Source of the DNA: Treponema sp. UBA4319
Lineage (GTDB): Bacteria > Spirochaetota > Spirochaetia > Treponematales > Treponemataceae
Direction of reading: 5' to 3'
Assembly: GCA_002393865.1 (NCBI GenBank)
Contig: DGUD01000150.1
Coordinates: forward strand, 1-21,320
Length of the DNA stretch: 21,320 nucleotides
In this document: in pieces, positions 7,788-15,450 of the stretch
Position numbering within the stretch: the first letter of the stretch is position 1
How the letters are laid out: every line of letters starts with the position of its first letter
Position numbers and translations under genes: made by a program
Notes under the pieces: model-generated
Database searches by the model: none
The model's input: the letters and a program-made list of their open reading frames with translations, nothing else
Told to the model about the DNA's origin: nothing

Positions 7788-7859
7788 GCATTTTTGCAAG
7801 GCTTCAGCCTGAAAAAACGCAAGACCTGAGAGGGAACCTAAAGGTTTCCGAACAGGTCT
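7788..7859 (+). repeat. Dispersed structured repeat, copy A
   Basis: Starts GCATTTTTGCAAG and ends CGAACAGGTCT. The outer stem is AGACCTG (7822-7828) with CAGGTCT (7853-7859); the inner stem is GGAACC (7833-7838) with GGTTTCC (7843-7849), one base bulged, loop TAAA. It carries the internal segment GCTTCAGCCTGAAAAAA, which copy B shares and copy C lacks. It lies directly upstream of the promoter of the 7899 gene. Confidence 0.75.
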
Positions 7860-7860
7860 A

Positions 7861-7889
7861 TTGCATTTTGTACTTTTACTAGCTAAAAT
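7861..7889 (+). promoter_or_regulatory. Sigma-70-type promoter for the 7899 gene
   Basis: TTGCAT (7861-7866), 17-bp spacer, TAAAAT (7884-7889). The predicted start, about 7 bases on, falls at 7896-7898, immediately before the ATG at 7899, so the mRNA may have almost no leader. This matches the absence of a Shine-Dalgarno sequence before that ATG. Confidence 0.5.
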
Positions 7890-7898
7890 ATACAAAAT

Positions 7899-9644
7899 AT
7901 GCGTAAACATCCTGTTGTAAAGTTCCTTGGGCTCACAGTCCTCTACGCCGCTCTCATTGTCGGCATTTTCATACTCCAATTTAAGACAGAAAGCGTCATA
8001 TCCAGAACAATCGGCGATATGCACATAACGCTTGCCCAAACTGAAGACAAGAATAACCAAGTTTCACTAAAAAATCAATTTCAAGTGAACTTCAGGGGAA
8101 TCTCTTTCCGCACAGCGGAAAATTCCCCTGCCCTCGCCCAGAATTCCCAGAGCGGCGAACAGGAAGCGCTGGTTCTGGACGGCTGGGAGCAGAAAGACAC
8201 GCTTTCCGTCGAATTCAGCTTTACGGACGGGGCAAAGCTGACGTTCAGCGTATCCGACGAGAGCCCGGAGGCTTTCCTAAATATAACAGCGCAGCTGCCA
8301 AAAGATTACGACACAATCACGCTGCCTTACAGCGCGCTCAACGGCACCACCATCCAGAACAGGCAGCCGGGGAGTTTCCTGGCCACCCTGAAGGACAAGA
8401 CATACCTGTTTTCCGCCCCGCTCATAGAAGAGACAAGCATCGCGCTCTCCGCAGAGACGCCCTTCGCATCCTACATGAGCTACGTACCGTCCACGACATT
8501 CAAATTTGCGGACACAGCCGGGCTCAAGGGCGCAGACAGCGAGGCCTACAAAGAGAGCATCACGCAGCTGCGGAATTCGGTAATATCGCAGTTTACGCAG
8601 CAGGCCACGTCCGCCCGCTCGAACTCGCTTACGGAACTTGAGGTTGTGGCATACGTGGCGGAGATGACCAGCCGCAACAGGTTCCCCGCTGCGCTTGAAG
8701 CCGTTCCCGCCGCATTCAAGCGGAACAAGAGCACGTATATCTCTTCCCCCTACTTTGCGGTTCTCGCACGGCACAACACGGAAATCGGCGTGCAGTCGGA
8801 GAAATACGCCTCTATGGTCAAGACGGCCACTGCATCGGGAAACCTTGATATTTTTACCGTGGACGGCATCGCGGACTATATCCTGCGGGAAAAAAAGACG
8901 GCAGCCATCCAGACGCTGCTCGCATTCCCTGCCAAGCAGGAGGAATTTGCGCCGAGCATCGTGCAGGCAGGCGGCATTCTCTCAGTCTACGCAAAGCTCG
9001 CGCGGCAGGACGCAAACCTTGCCGCTGCCCTTGACGTCCCCGTGCAGCAGTGCCTTGATATACTGGAGGCAGCGCTCTCCATCGACGACGAGGCGCTGGT
9101 CTTTGCGGAAGAGGATTTGTCTGCCGAGGAAAAAATCCGCGTGGGGCAGGCGCTCATAGACTACGCGAACATGACGGGCAGGAACGAATGCGGCGATGCA
9201 GGCAGGCTCCTCGTCACGGAGAGCAATCCGGCAGGCCTTGATTTTCCGACCATCGCGGCGCTGTACCCGGTACTGGTGCAGGACAACCACTTCTACCCGC
9301 ATACCGAGGTGCTGGGCTACTACGGTACGCGCCCGGTCTGGGCATGGACATGCGCGTCCTCCATCAGCTACAAGATTGCGGCAAACAACGTGGTCAACAT
9401 CTCCATAGACTTTCCGCTCGGTTACTCGCACTACGTGCTGTTCAGCGGCATCCCCACGTTCCACGACCGGATCAGAATACAGAACCTCGATTTCCACACC
9501 GACCCGCGCTACGAGACCTACAATTCCTCCGGCTTTATCTACAACAAAGATGACAAGACGCTGGATTTGAAGAGCCGCCACAAGTCGCAGATAGAGCTCG
9601 TGGAGCTTTTCTGCGACCCGGCACCAAATTTCACCAAGAACTAA
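7899..9644 (+). CDS. Membrane-anchored extracytoplasmic protein of unknown function (581 residues)
   Basis: I do not recognise a family. Residues about 8-27 form one hydrophobic helix after a short basic start (MRKHP), so it is a type II anchor or uncleaved signal, with the rest outside the cytoplasm. Residues about 35-220 look beta-rich (alternating strands such as TLSVEFSFTDGAKLTFSVSD). The middle (about 220-430) is helical and alanine-rich. The last 130 residues are rich in aromatics and predicted strands (GYYGTRPVWAWTC, PLGYSHYVLFSGIP). There is no Shine-Dalgarno before ATG 7899, but the anchor begins right there and a promoter ends 10 bp upstream. A hairpin terminator separates it from the glycosidase gene, so it is probably a single-gene unit; a link to glycan handling is only positional. 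Confidence 0.85.
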   Translation: MRKHPVVKFLGLTVLYAALIVGIFILQFKTESVISRTIGDMHITLAQTEDKNNQVSLKNQFQVNFRGISFRTAENSPALAQNSQSGEQEALVLDGWEQKDTLSVEFSFTDGAKLTFSVSDESPEAFLNITAQLPKDYDTITLPYSALNGTTIQNRQPGSFLATLKDKTYLFSAPLIEETSIALSAETPFASYMSYVPSTTFKFADTAGLKGADSEAYKESITQLRNSVISQFTQQATSARSNSLTELEVVAYVAEMTSRNRFPAALEAVPAAFKRNKSTYISSPYFAVLARHNTEIGVQSEKYASMVKTATASGNLDIFTVDGIADYILREKKTAAIQTLLAFPAKQEEFAPSIVQAGGILSVYAKLARQDANLAAALDVPVQQCLDILEAALSIDDEALVFAEEDLSAEEKIRVGQALIDYANMTGRNECGDAGRLLVTESNPAGLDFPTIAALYPVLVQDNHFYPHTEVLGYYGTRPVWAWTCASSISYKIAANNVVNISIDFPLGYSHYVLFSGIPTFHDRIRIQNLDFHTDPRYETYNSSGFIYNKDDKTLDLKSRHKSQIELVELFCDPAPNFTKN

Positions 9645-9671
9645 AAGAACTGAGGGAACGGAGCCGGGCTT

Positions 9672-9716
9672 CCCTGCATGTCAGCTTTCATGCAGGGGAT
9701 ACGGCGCCCGCTTTTT
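9672..9716 (+). terminator. Terminator-like hairpin after the 7899 gene
   Basis: CCCTGCATG (9672-9680) pairs perfectly with CATGCAGGG (9689-9697) around an 8-nt loop. Flanking GCCGGGC/GCCCGC can extend it imperfectly, and a T5 run follows at 9712-9716. The T-run is some 15 nt beyond the core stem, so efficiency is uncertain. Confidence 0.55.
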
Positions 9717-9829
9717 GTGCATGGCGAGCAAAATACGAGCCCTGATGGAAGCGCGTCAAGCCCTGTACCCCCAAAACGCCCCTTTTTTACAAAAATATTG
9801 CTGAAATTATACCGTTTTTTTAAATTTCA

Positions 9830-9838
9830 TGATATAAT
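9830..9838 (+). promoter_or_regulatory. Extended -10 promoter for the glycosidase-ppx-ppk unit
   Basis: TGATATAAT, with TATAAT at 9833-9838, in an AT-rich stretch (9781-9840) within GC-rich surroundings. No good -35 is present at the right distance. A small hairpin ACTTTTT-aca-AAAAAGT follows at about 9855-9871, in the leader. Confidence 0.5.
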
Positions 9839-9936
9839 GGAGCTGAATAAGGGCACTTTTTACAAAAAAGTCACGGTCGAGCCAGTTCCGGCACAGTGTG
9901 CGGCTGGAATTTGCCCGTTTTATTGCAGGAGCACTT

Positions 9937-11367
9937 GTGAACAAGCATGACTTTCCCAAAATCCATTTTTACGATCAGGATTTTGTAGATATCTATAACA
10001 AAACATGGAACTGGCTGGCCGATTACTGGATAAGCCCGAGCACGGGCGAGGTAAGCCCCGACGGATATTTCATCTACCCCGTCGACGGGAAATATATCCT
10101 TGACCAGTCGGAATCTATCTTCTCTTCGTTCTTCCTCGTGTATTCGAACCGCAATTATCCGGCAAACAAAAACCTTGACTATTTCTACGCACAACAGGAA
10201 GAGAACGGCGCAATCCGCTGGAAATACGACACTGCCACCGACAAAGCGCTCGTGGACAGCCAGAACCCCGAAGGCATCGGGCTGCCCCTGTTTGCATGGG
10301 CAGAATACAACCTGTACCACAAAAGCGCCAACAAGCGCCGCGTCAAGGAGGTCATGCCCATACTGTGCAAGTACATGGAATGGATTGACCACACCTTTAA
10401 GCAGGAGAACGGTCTGTACTCCGTGCCCCCGGAATGCTCCACGATGTTCAATGCACCGCGGCACGAGGCATTCTATCCGGTGGACTTCAACAGCTGTATG
10501 GCCATCAACGCCGCCCACATGTCCGCGCTGGGGGATATCCTGAACGACAAGGATTTGAGCTTCCAGTACAAAAAGCTGTATTTCAGCCTCAAAACAAGAA
10601 TCAACGGGCTCATGTGGAATTCCGAGACGGGCTTCTACCACGATCTCAAAAAGGACGAGCAGCAGCTGCCGCAAAAAACCATCGCGGGCTTCTGGCCGCT
10701 GCTTGCGGAGCTGCCCAACGCAGACCGCGCGGCGATACTGATACAGCACCTGAGCAATCCCGAAACATTCGGTACTGACCACCCCTTCCCCACGCTCAGC
10801 GTGGACGACCCGCAGTTCAGCGAGAACGGGGAAGGTTTCAGAGGCTCCGTATTCCCCACGTTCAACTTTATGGTCATAAAGGGGCTGGAGAAATACCAGT
10901 GCTACGACCTTGCCCGCGAGTGCACAATCCGCCATCTGTACTACATACTCGAAGGCCTTAGCCCCGTCGATACGTCAAAGAAAGGCGACCTGTACGAAGC
11001 CTACCTGCCCACAAAGGAGGGACCCGCAATCCTGAGCGACACACCGCAGTTCCCGCGGCGGAGGTTCCTCCACTTCCTTGGCCTCTCAACCATCGCGCTG
11101 ATGATAGAGAACGTCATCGGGCTGAACATCAGCCTGCCCCGCAAGACCGTGGACTGGGTTATCCCCAATCTGGAGATTATGGGCATAGAAAAGCTCTCGC
11201 TCAAGCGGAACCTCATCACCATCCTCAGCAACAAGAGCAACCGCGGCTGGGAAATCCAGATGGAGAGCGAAAAGCTGTACTATTTTACCATCAATATCCT
11301 CAACCAGAAGAAAAAAACGCTGCCTATTCCTTCCGGCAGATGTTCTATGCTCATAGACAAGCTGTAG
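9937..11367 (+). CDS. Six-hairpin (alpha/alpha toroid) glycosidase, trehalase / GH63 MGH1-like
   Basis: 476 residues from GTG 9937, preceded by AGGAG (9927-9931) with 5-nt spacing. A GTG at 9898 is in frame but has no comparable site. The repeated-helix pattern is that of (alpha/alpha)6 barrels of GH37/GH63. Landmarks are LDQSESIFSSFF (D56 region), YPVDFNSCMAINAA (D183), GFWPLLAELP, EGFRGSVFPTFNFMVIKGL (R302, equivalent to the family's WRG-P motif) and LYEAYLP (E354), which sits where these families keep a catalytic or substrate-binding glutamate. No signal peptide is seen, so it should act on a cytoplasmic oligosaccharide such as a glucoside, mannosylglycerate or trehalose-like sugar; the substrate cannot be read from sequence. 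Only 18 bp separate it from ppx. Confidence 0.8.
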   Translation: MNKHDFPKIHFYDQDFVDIYNKTWNWLADYWISPSTGEVSPDGYFIYPVDGKYILDQSESIFSSFFLVYSNRNYPANKNLDYFYAQQEENGAIRWKYDTATDKALVDSQNPEGIGLPLFAWAEYNLYHKSANKRRVKEVMPILCKYMEWIDHTFKQENGLYSVPPECSTMFNAPRHEAFYPVDFNSCMAINAAHMSALGDILNDKDLSFQYKKLYFSLKTRINGLMWNSETGFYHDLKKDEQQLPQKTIAGFWPLLAELPNADRAAILIQHLSNPETFGTDHPFPTLSVDDPQFSENGEGFRGSVFPTFNFMVIKGLEKYQCYDLARECTIRHLYYILEGLSPVDTSKKGDLYEAYLPTKEGPAILSDTPQFPRRRFLHFLGLSTIALMIENVIGLNISLPRKTVDWVIPNLEIMGIEKLSLKRNLITILSNKSNRGWEIQMESEKLYYFTINILNQKKKTLPIPSGRCSMLIDKL

Positions 11368-11385
11368 CAGCAAGGAATCGATGCA

Positions 11386-12915
11386 GTGCAAGCCCCGCAG
11401 GCCGTCATCGAAATCGGTTCCACCGGCATACGCCTTCTGGTTGCCGAGATTACGGAAGACAAAAAAAGGAATATCCTCGACCGCAGCGAAGTGCCCGTAA
11501 ACATCGGGCGAGATGTCTTTACCGGCGGTTCCATCAGCCGGGAGACACTGCTCCTGACGCTCCAGATACTGAACCGCTTTGCCGAGCAGCTTTCCGGATG
11601 GGGGATTGAGCGCCGGGAGACCATCGTGCTGGGCACGAGCGCCGTACGTGAGGCGGCAAACCGCGACCCCTTTGTAGACAGAATCAAGGTCAAGACGGGC
11701 TTTACCGTCCGCGTCATAGACGGCATCGAAGAGAACCGCCTGATGTACATAGCGGTCAGCGACACCCTCAAGGACGAAAGCGTAAGTGTGCGGCAGAGCA
11801 ACTCCATTATCCTTGAGATTGCCGGCGGAGCGACGGAGATGATGCTGATGGAGCACGGCAGGATGGCGGGCGCCCACAGCATGCGGCTCGGAACCGTCAT
11901 CATAGAGCAGCAGACAAGAGCCATCCAGGGCAACATAGACGACGCGCACCGGTTTATAGAGGAATTCATCCTGAACACAAAGAGCACGCTCAACACCGAG
12001 CTGAATCTGGGCAAGGTGCAGCAGTTCATAGCCGTCGGCAGCGACATGAAAATCGTGGCGCTCTTCAGCGGCAAGGCAATCTCCACATTCCTCTGGGAAA
12101 TCCGGCGGGAAGACTTTGACCGCACGGTGGATGAAATCCTGCACTACACGCAGGAAGAATGCATCGCAAAATTTAAGCTCAGCTACAGCGAGGCGAGCAC
12201 CTTCCAGATTTCGCTGATGGCGTACAAGCATTTTATCAGCCTGACGGATGTGGAGAAAATCATCGTGCCGGAAACCTCCATCCGAGAGGGAATGCTCATC
12301 AGCAGGATGACGGAACCGGGCTCCGGGCTGCAGGACGAATTTGCCGGGCAGATTACCGCAAGCGCCCGGACGCTGCTCAAAAAGTATCAGGGGGACGAGA
12401 AACACGCCGAATATGTCCGCGAGCTGAGCCTCCGCCTGTACGACGCGCTGGAGCAGGAGCTGGGGCTTGACGCGCGGGCACGCATACTGCTGGAGGCGAG
12501 CGCCATACTGCATGACATCGGCATGTTCATCCGGGCGGACGACCACAACCTGCACTCAAAATACATCGTCATGCACAGCGAGATTTTCGGCCTGAACCGG
12601 GAGGAGCTATCGCTGATCGCAGAAATAGTGGGCTTCCACAAGGGCTCCAAAATGCCCCAGAACGACCCCGACATCAGGCTCCTGCCGCGCTCAAACCGCC
12701 TTGTCATTCTTAAACTGAGCGCCATACTGCGCGTTGCCGACGCGCTGGACCGGAGCCACCAGCAGAAGCTCAAGGACTTCAGCATTTCTCTCGCAAAAGA
12801 CACAATCACATTCCGTGTCAAAGGGCACAGCAACCTGAATCTGGAAAAACTGGCACTCGCGGAAAAAGGCGACTTGTTCGAGAACGTGTTCGGCTATACC
12901 GTCGTGCTCGTGTAG
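11386..12915 (+). CDS. Ppx/GppA family phosphatase with C-terminal HD domain (divergent active site)
   Basis: 509 residues from GTG 11386, with AAGGA about 9 nt upstream; an ATG at 11381 is out of frame. The actin-like Ppx/GppA domain comes first (VLGTSAVREAANRD, then TGFTVRVIDGIEENRLMYIAV with glutamates 115/116 at the catalytic position). The C-terminal part is an HD-type helical domain (AILHDIGMF, H376-D377; later IVGFHKGSKMPQ). Family members hydrolyse polyphosphate or pppGpp. Here the first phosphate loop reads EIGSTG (residues 9-14), where the family usually has DIGSNS. The second reads EIAGGATE (144-151), where DIGGGSTE is usual. Both aspartates are glutamate and a glycine is alanine, so activity may be altered. 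The next gene is ppk1, which favours a polyphosphate role. Confidence 0.88.
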   Translation: MQAPQAVIEIGSTGIRLLVAEITEDKKRNILDRSEVPVNIGRDVFTGGSISRETLLLTLQILNRFAEQLSGWGIERRETIVLGTSAVREAANRDPFVDRIKVKTGFTVRVIDGIEENRLMYIAVSDTLKDESVSVRQSNSIILEIAGGATEMMLMEHGRMAGAHSMRLGTVIIEQQTRAIQGNIDDAHRFIEEFILNTKSTLNTELNLGKVQQFIAVGSDMKIVALFSGKAISTFLWEIRREDFDRTVDEILHYTQEECIAKFKLSYSEASTFQISLMAYKHFISLTDVEKIIVPETSIREGMLISRMTEPGSGLQDEFAGQITASARTLLKKYQGDEKHAEYVRELSLRLYDALEQELGLDARARILLEASAILHDIGMFIRADDHNLHSKYIVMHSEIFGLNREELSLIAEIVGFHKGSKMPQNDPDIRLLPRSNRLVILKLSAILRVADALDRSHQQKLKDFSISLAKDTITFRVKGHSNLNLEKLALAEKGDLFENVFGYTVVLV

Positions 12916-12973
12916 CATCCAGAGCAGCATGGCTGTCCGGCAACGGAAGTTTCCGAATCAGCACGCTTAAAAA

Positions 12974-13049
12974 CGCCTTTTTACAAGGCTTCAGCCTGAA
13001 AAAATGCAAGACCTGGAAGGAAGGCCAAAGCTTTCCGAACGAATCCAGG
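12974..13049 (+). repeat. Dispersed structured repeat, copy B
   Basis: Shares ACAAGGCTTCAGCCTGAAAA and TGCAAGACCTG with copy A. The outer stem is CCTGG (13012-13016) with CCAGG (13045-13049); the inner stem is GGAAGGC (13019-13025) with GCTTTCC (13030-13036), including a G-T pair, loop CAAA. It fills the gap between ppx and ppk1. Just upstream, CGGAA-gt-TTCCG and TTTCCGAATCAG (about 12943-12961) recall the leader at 21195. Confidence 0.7.
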
Positions 13050-13066
13050 CCTGAGAGGTATGAGAT

Positions 13067-15193
13067 ATGGCAGAAAAAAAACTGATAAACAGGGAGCTCA
13101 GCTGGATAGAATTCAACGCGCGCGTGCTGCACGAAGCGTGCCGCAAGGAGCTGCCGCTTATGGAGCGCCTGCGCTTTCTTGGCATCGTAACCAGCAACTT
13201 CCACGAATTCTTTCAGGTACGGGTAGCATCTTTAAAACGGGCTGAAAAATTAACGCCCCATGCCACGGACGCAAACGGCCAGACAGCGGCCGCCCTGCTC
13301 CGGGAAATCGCCGCCCGCTGCCACCAGATTACGCACCTGCAGTATGAGACGCTTATGGACGACGTTCTGCCGGCGCTCGCCCGCGAAGGCATCGCGTATG
13401 TCAACGCACGGGACTATTCCTCCGCACAAAAATCCTACACAGAAAGCCTCTTCCGCCACGAGATATTCCCTGTGCTCACGCCCCTGCGCACTGACGGCCC
13501 GGAAATCCCGCAGATTGGCAACATGCGCCTGCACGCGGCATTCCTGCTGGAGCCTATAGAAGGGCTCCATGCGGAGCAAAGCGTATTTTCGGCAAAAAAG
13601 AGCACGGATATCGTGGCTATCGTCCCTATCCCGGAGAGCATCCCGCGCATCGTCTGGCTCCCCGGCAGCGAGCAGGCGCGGCAGTTCACCGTGCTTGACG
13701 ACATCATCGCGCAGTACGGCACGGAGCTCTTCCCCGGTTACAACGTAAAGGAGACGCTTTTGTTCCAGATAGCAAGAGACGCCGACTTCTCCGTGGATGA
13801 GGACGCGGGCAACAATTTCATACAGGCAATGGAGGAAGTGCTCGTAAAACGCCAGTCATCCTTTGCCGTACGGATGGTCTGCAACGCCACAAGCCAGAAG
13901 CTGCGCTCCATCATACAGGAAAAGCTCTCGCTCGCGGATGACGACGTGTATCAGGTGAACGGGCTCATCGACCCCAGCACCCTCATGGATCTCGCCGCGC
14001 TGGACGAAGCCGGGCGCTTTCTGTACCCGGACTGGGAGGCATTCTATCCCGCCGGGCTGCAGGAAGGGGAGACGCTCTGGAACACGCTCCGCCAGCACGA
14101 CATCCTGCTCAACGTGCCATACGAAAGTTACGAGCCGGTCGTCAGCTTTATCAGGGACGCCGCGCATGACGAGAACGTGCTGGCAATCAAGATGACGCTG
14201 TACCGCACCGGCAGCAACAGCCCCATCGTCCAGGCGCTCAAGGAGGCGGCCCAGAGCGGCAAGACCGTCACCGCTTTCGTGGAGCTGAAAGCCCGCTTTG
14301 ACGAGAAACGCAATATCTCGTGGGCATCGGAGCTGGAGAAGGCCGGGGTCATCGTCATTTACGGCGTGGTGAACCTGAAGGTGCATGCTAAGATATGCCT
14401 CGTCGTCCGCAGGGAAAGTGACGGCATCCGGCGCTATGTGCATCTCAGTACCGGCAACTACAACCCAAAGACCGCGCGCCTTTACCAGGACTTCTCCATA
14501 TTCACCGCGAATCAGGACATCGCGGGCGACGCGACGCTCTTTTTCAACGTCATATCCGGCTACAGCGCGCTCCAGCCCATGCACCACCTGTACATGGCGC
14601 CGGTCACCCTCAAGACACGCCTGCTGGATATGATAGAGCGCGAAATCCGCCAGAGCAGCCCGGAGCACCCCGGCCTCATCATCGCCAAGATGAACAGCCT
14701 GTGCCATGCCGAAATCCGGGAAGCGCTGTACCGGGCATCCTGCGCCGGGGTCAGGGTCAGGCTCAATATCCGGGGTATCTGCACGCTCGTGCCCGGAGTC
14801 CCCGGCCAGAGCGAGAACATATCGGTCGTCAGCATCATAGACCGCTACCTGGAGCACAGCCGCATCATCTACTTCCAGAACGGAGGCGCGGAAGAGCTGT
14901 ACCTGAGCAGCGCGGACTGGATGGACAGGAACCTTGACCGCCGCATAGAGCTCATGTTCCCCGTAACCGACCCGGCCGTGTTCAAGACCGTAAAAGAGAC
15001 GCTCCTGCTCTACTTTCAGGACAACACGCACAGCCATGAGCTTCAGGCAGACGGCACATGGAAGGCCAAGTCCCCAGAGGAAGGAAACGCTGCGCTGCGC
15101 GTCCAGGAAGTCCTCTACAAAAAGTACAAAAAACTCGACGAGATGAAAAAAAGCGCCCCAAAGCAGGAATTCGTCATCAGGCGGAAAAACTGA
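13067..15193 (+). CDS. ppk1: Polyphosphate kinase 1
   Basis: 708 residues, normal length. The N-terminal domain opens with the family signature LINRELSWIEFNARVL, followed by the head domain (about 110-320) and the two phospholipase D-like catalytic domains. Active-site histidines are present: H440 in KVHAKICLV (the autophosphorylated one by alignment), H459 in YVHLSTGNYNPKTARLY, and H597 in YLEHSRIIYF. PPK1 makes inorganic polyphosphate from ATP, reversibly, at the inner membrane face. The start ATG has GAGAGG 8 nt upstream. It follows ppx after 151 bp that contain repeat copy B. Placing synthesis and breakdown enzymes together is common for ppk and ppx, though the gene order here (ppx first, behind a glycosidase) is less usual. 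Confidence 0.98.
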   Translation: MAEKKLINRELSWIEFNARVLHEACRKELPLMERLRFLGIVTSNFHEFFQVRVASLKRAEKLTPHATDANGQTAAALLREIAARCHQITHLQYETLMDDVLPALAREGIAYVNARDYSSAQKSYTESLFRHEIFPVLTPLRTDGPEIPQIGNMRLHAAFLLEPIEGLHAEQSVFSAKKSTDIVAIVPIPESIPRIVWLPGSEQARQFTVLDDIIAQYGTELFPGYNVKETLLFQIARDADFSVDEDAGNNFIQAMEEVLVKRQSSFAVRMVCNATSQKLRSIIQEKLSLADDDVYQVNGLIDPSTLMDLAALDEAGRFLYPDWEAFYPAGLQEGETLWNTLRQHDILLNVPYESYEPVVSFIRDAAHDENVLAIKMTLYRTGSNSPIVQALKEAAQSGKTVTAFVELKARFDEKRNISWASELEKAGVIVIYGVVNLKVHAKICLVVRRESDGIRRYVHLSTGNYNPKTARLYQDFSIFTANQDIAGDATLFFNVISGYSALQPMHHLYMAPVTLKTRLLDMIEREIRQSSPEHPGLIIAKMNSLCHAEIREALYRASCAGVRVRLNIRGICTLVPGVPGQSENISVVSIIDRYLEHSRIIYFQNGGAEELYLSSADWMDRNLDRRIELMFPVTDPAVFKTVKETLLLYFQDNTHSHELQADGTWKAKSPEEGNAALRVQEVLYKKYKKLDEMKKSAPKQEFVIRRKN

Positions 15194-15217
15194 GGTGCGG
15201 CGCACAAAAGAAATCGT

Positions 15218-15246
15218 TTGAGAAAAACAGCAGGATGCCGTATAAT
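15218..15246 (+). promoter_or_regulatory. Sigma-70-type promoter for the nuclease-slyX unit
   Basis: TTGAGA (15218-15223), exactly 17 bp, then a perfect TATAAT (15241-15246). This is the best plus-strand promoter in the window. It begins a leader of about 195 nt that includes the hairpin at 15296-15317 and repeat copy C. Confidence 0.7.
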
Positions 15247-15295
15247 AGAACAGGGCAAGGCTCAAAAGCCATTACTTCTGAAACTTGCCCCATTG

Positions 15296-15317
15296 TTCGG
15301 AAACCTCAGTTTCCGAA
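15296..15317 (+). repeat. Perfect hairpin in the leader of the nuclease gene
   Basis: TTCGGAAAC, loop CTCA, GTTTCCGAA: a 9-bp perfect stem with a 4-nt loop, flanked by CTTG and CAAG that can extend it with bulges. The same GGAAAC/GTTTCC design recurs at 21195-21237 and, as GAAAAC-TTCA-GTTTTC, at 7751-7766. No T-run follows. Confidence 0.7.
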
Positions 15318-15337
15318 GCAACAAGCTCAAAAAAACT

Positions 15338-15382
15338 GCATTTTTGCAAGACCAGGAAAGCCATAGCTTTCCGAACAGGTCT
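15338..15382 (+). repeat. Dispersed structured repeat, copy C (short form)
   Basis: Begins with the same 13 nt as copy A (GCATTTTTGCAAG) and ends with the same CGAACAGGTCT. It lacks the 23 nt that lie between two GCAAG direct repeats in copy A, as if deleted by slippage or recombination between them. The outer stem is AGACC (15349-15353) with GGTCT (15378-15382); the inner stem is GGAAAGC (15355-15361) with GCTTTCC (15366-15372), loop CATA. Confidence 0.75.
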
Positions 15383-15450
15383 CATACTTGGACAGCCTTA
15401 AACCATTCTTTTAGGACTGCCGTGATTGTGCTTAATCTGGAGGTGCTGGG

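Noticed and set aside
7788..7859. Copy A as a simple intrinsic terminator
   Set aside because: No T-run follows the stem, it lies upstream of a start codon instead of after a same-strand gene, and related copies sit at similar places before other genes.
9898..9936. Earlier GTG start for the glycosidase
   Set aside because: No ribosome-binding site there; the GTG at 9937 has AGGAG at 5 nt.
9871..10935. 354-codon minus-strand ORF opposite the glycosidase
   Set aside because: Antisense shadow; the plus strand encodes the recognisable alpha/alpha-toroid pattern.
11086..12555. 489-codon minus-strand ORF opposite the glycosidase and ppx
   Set aside because: Shadow frame. Both plus-strand genes here have conserved motifs and ribosome-binding sites; the antisense product resembles nothing.
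13856..15265. 469-codon minus-strand ORF opposite ppk1
   Set aside because: Shadow of the PPK catalytic domains, where all active-site histidines are on the plus strand.
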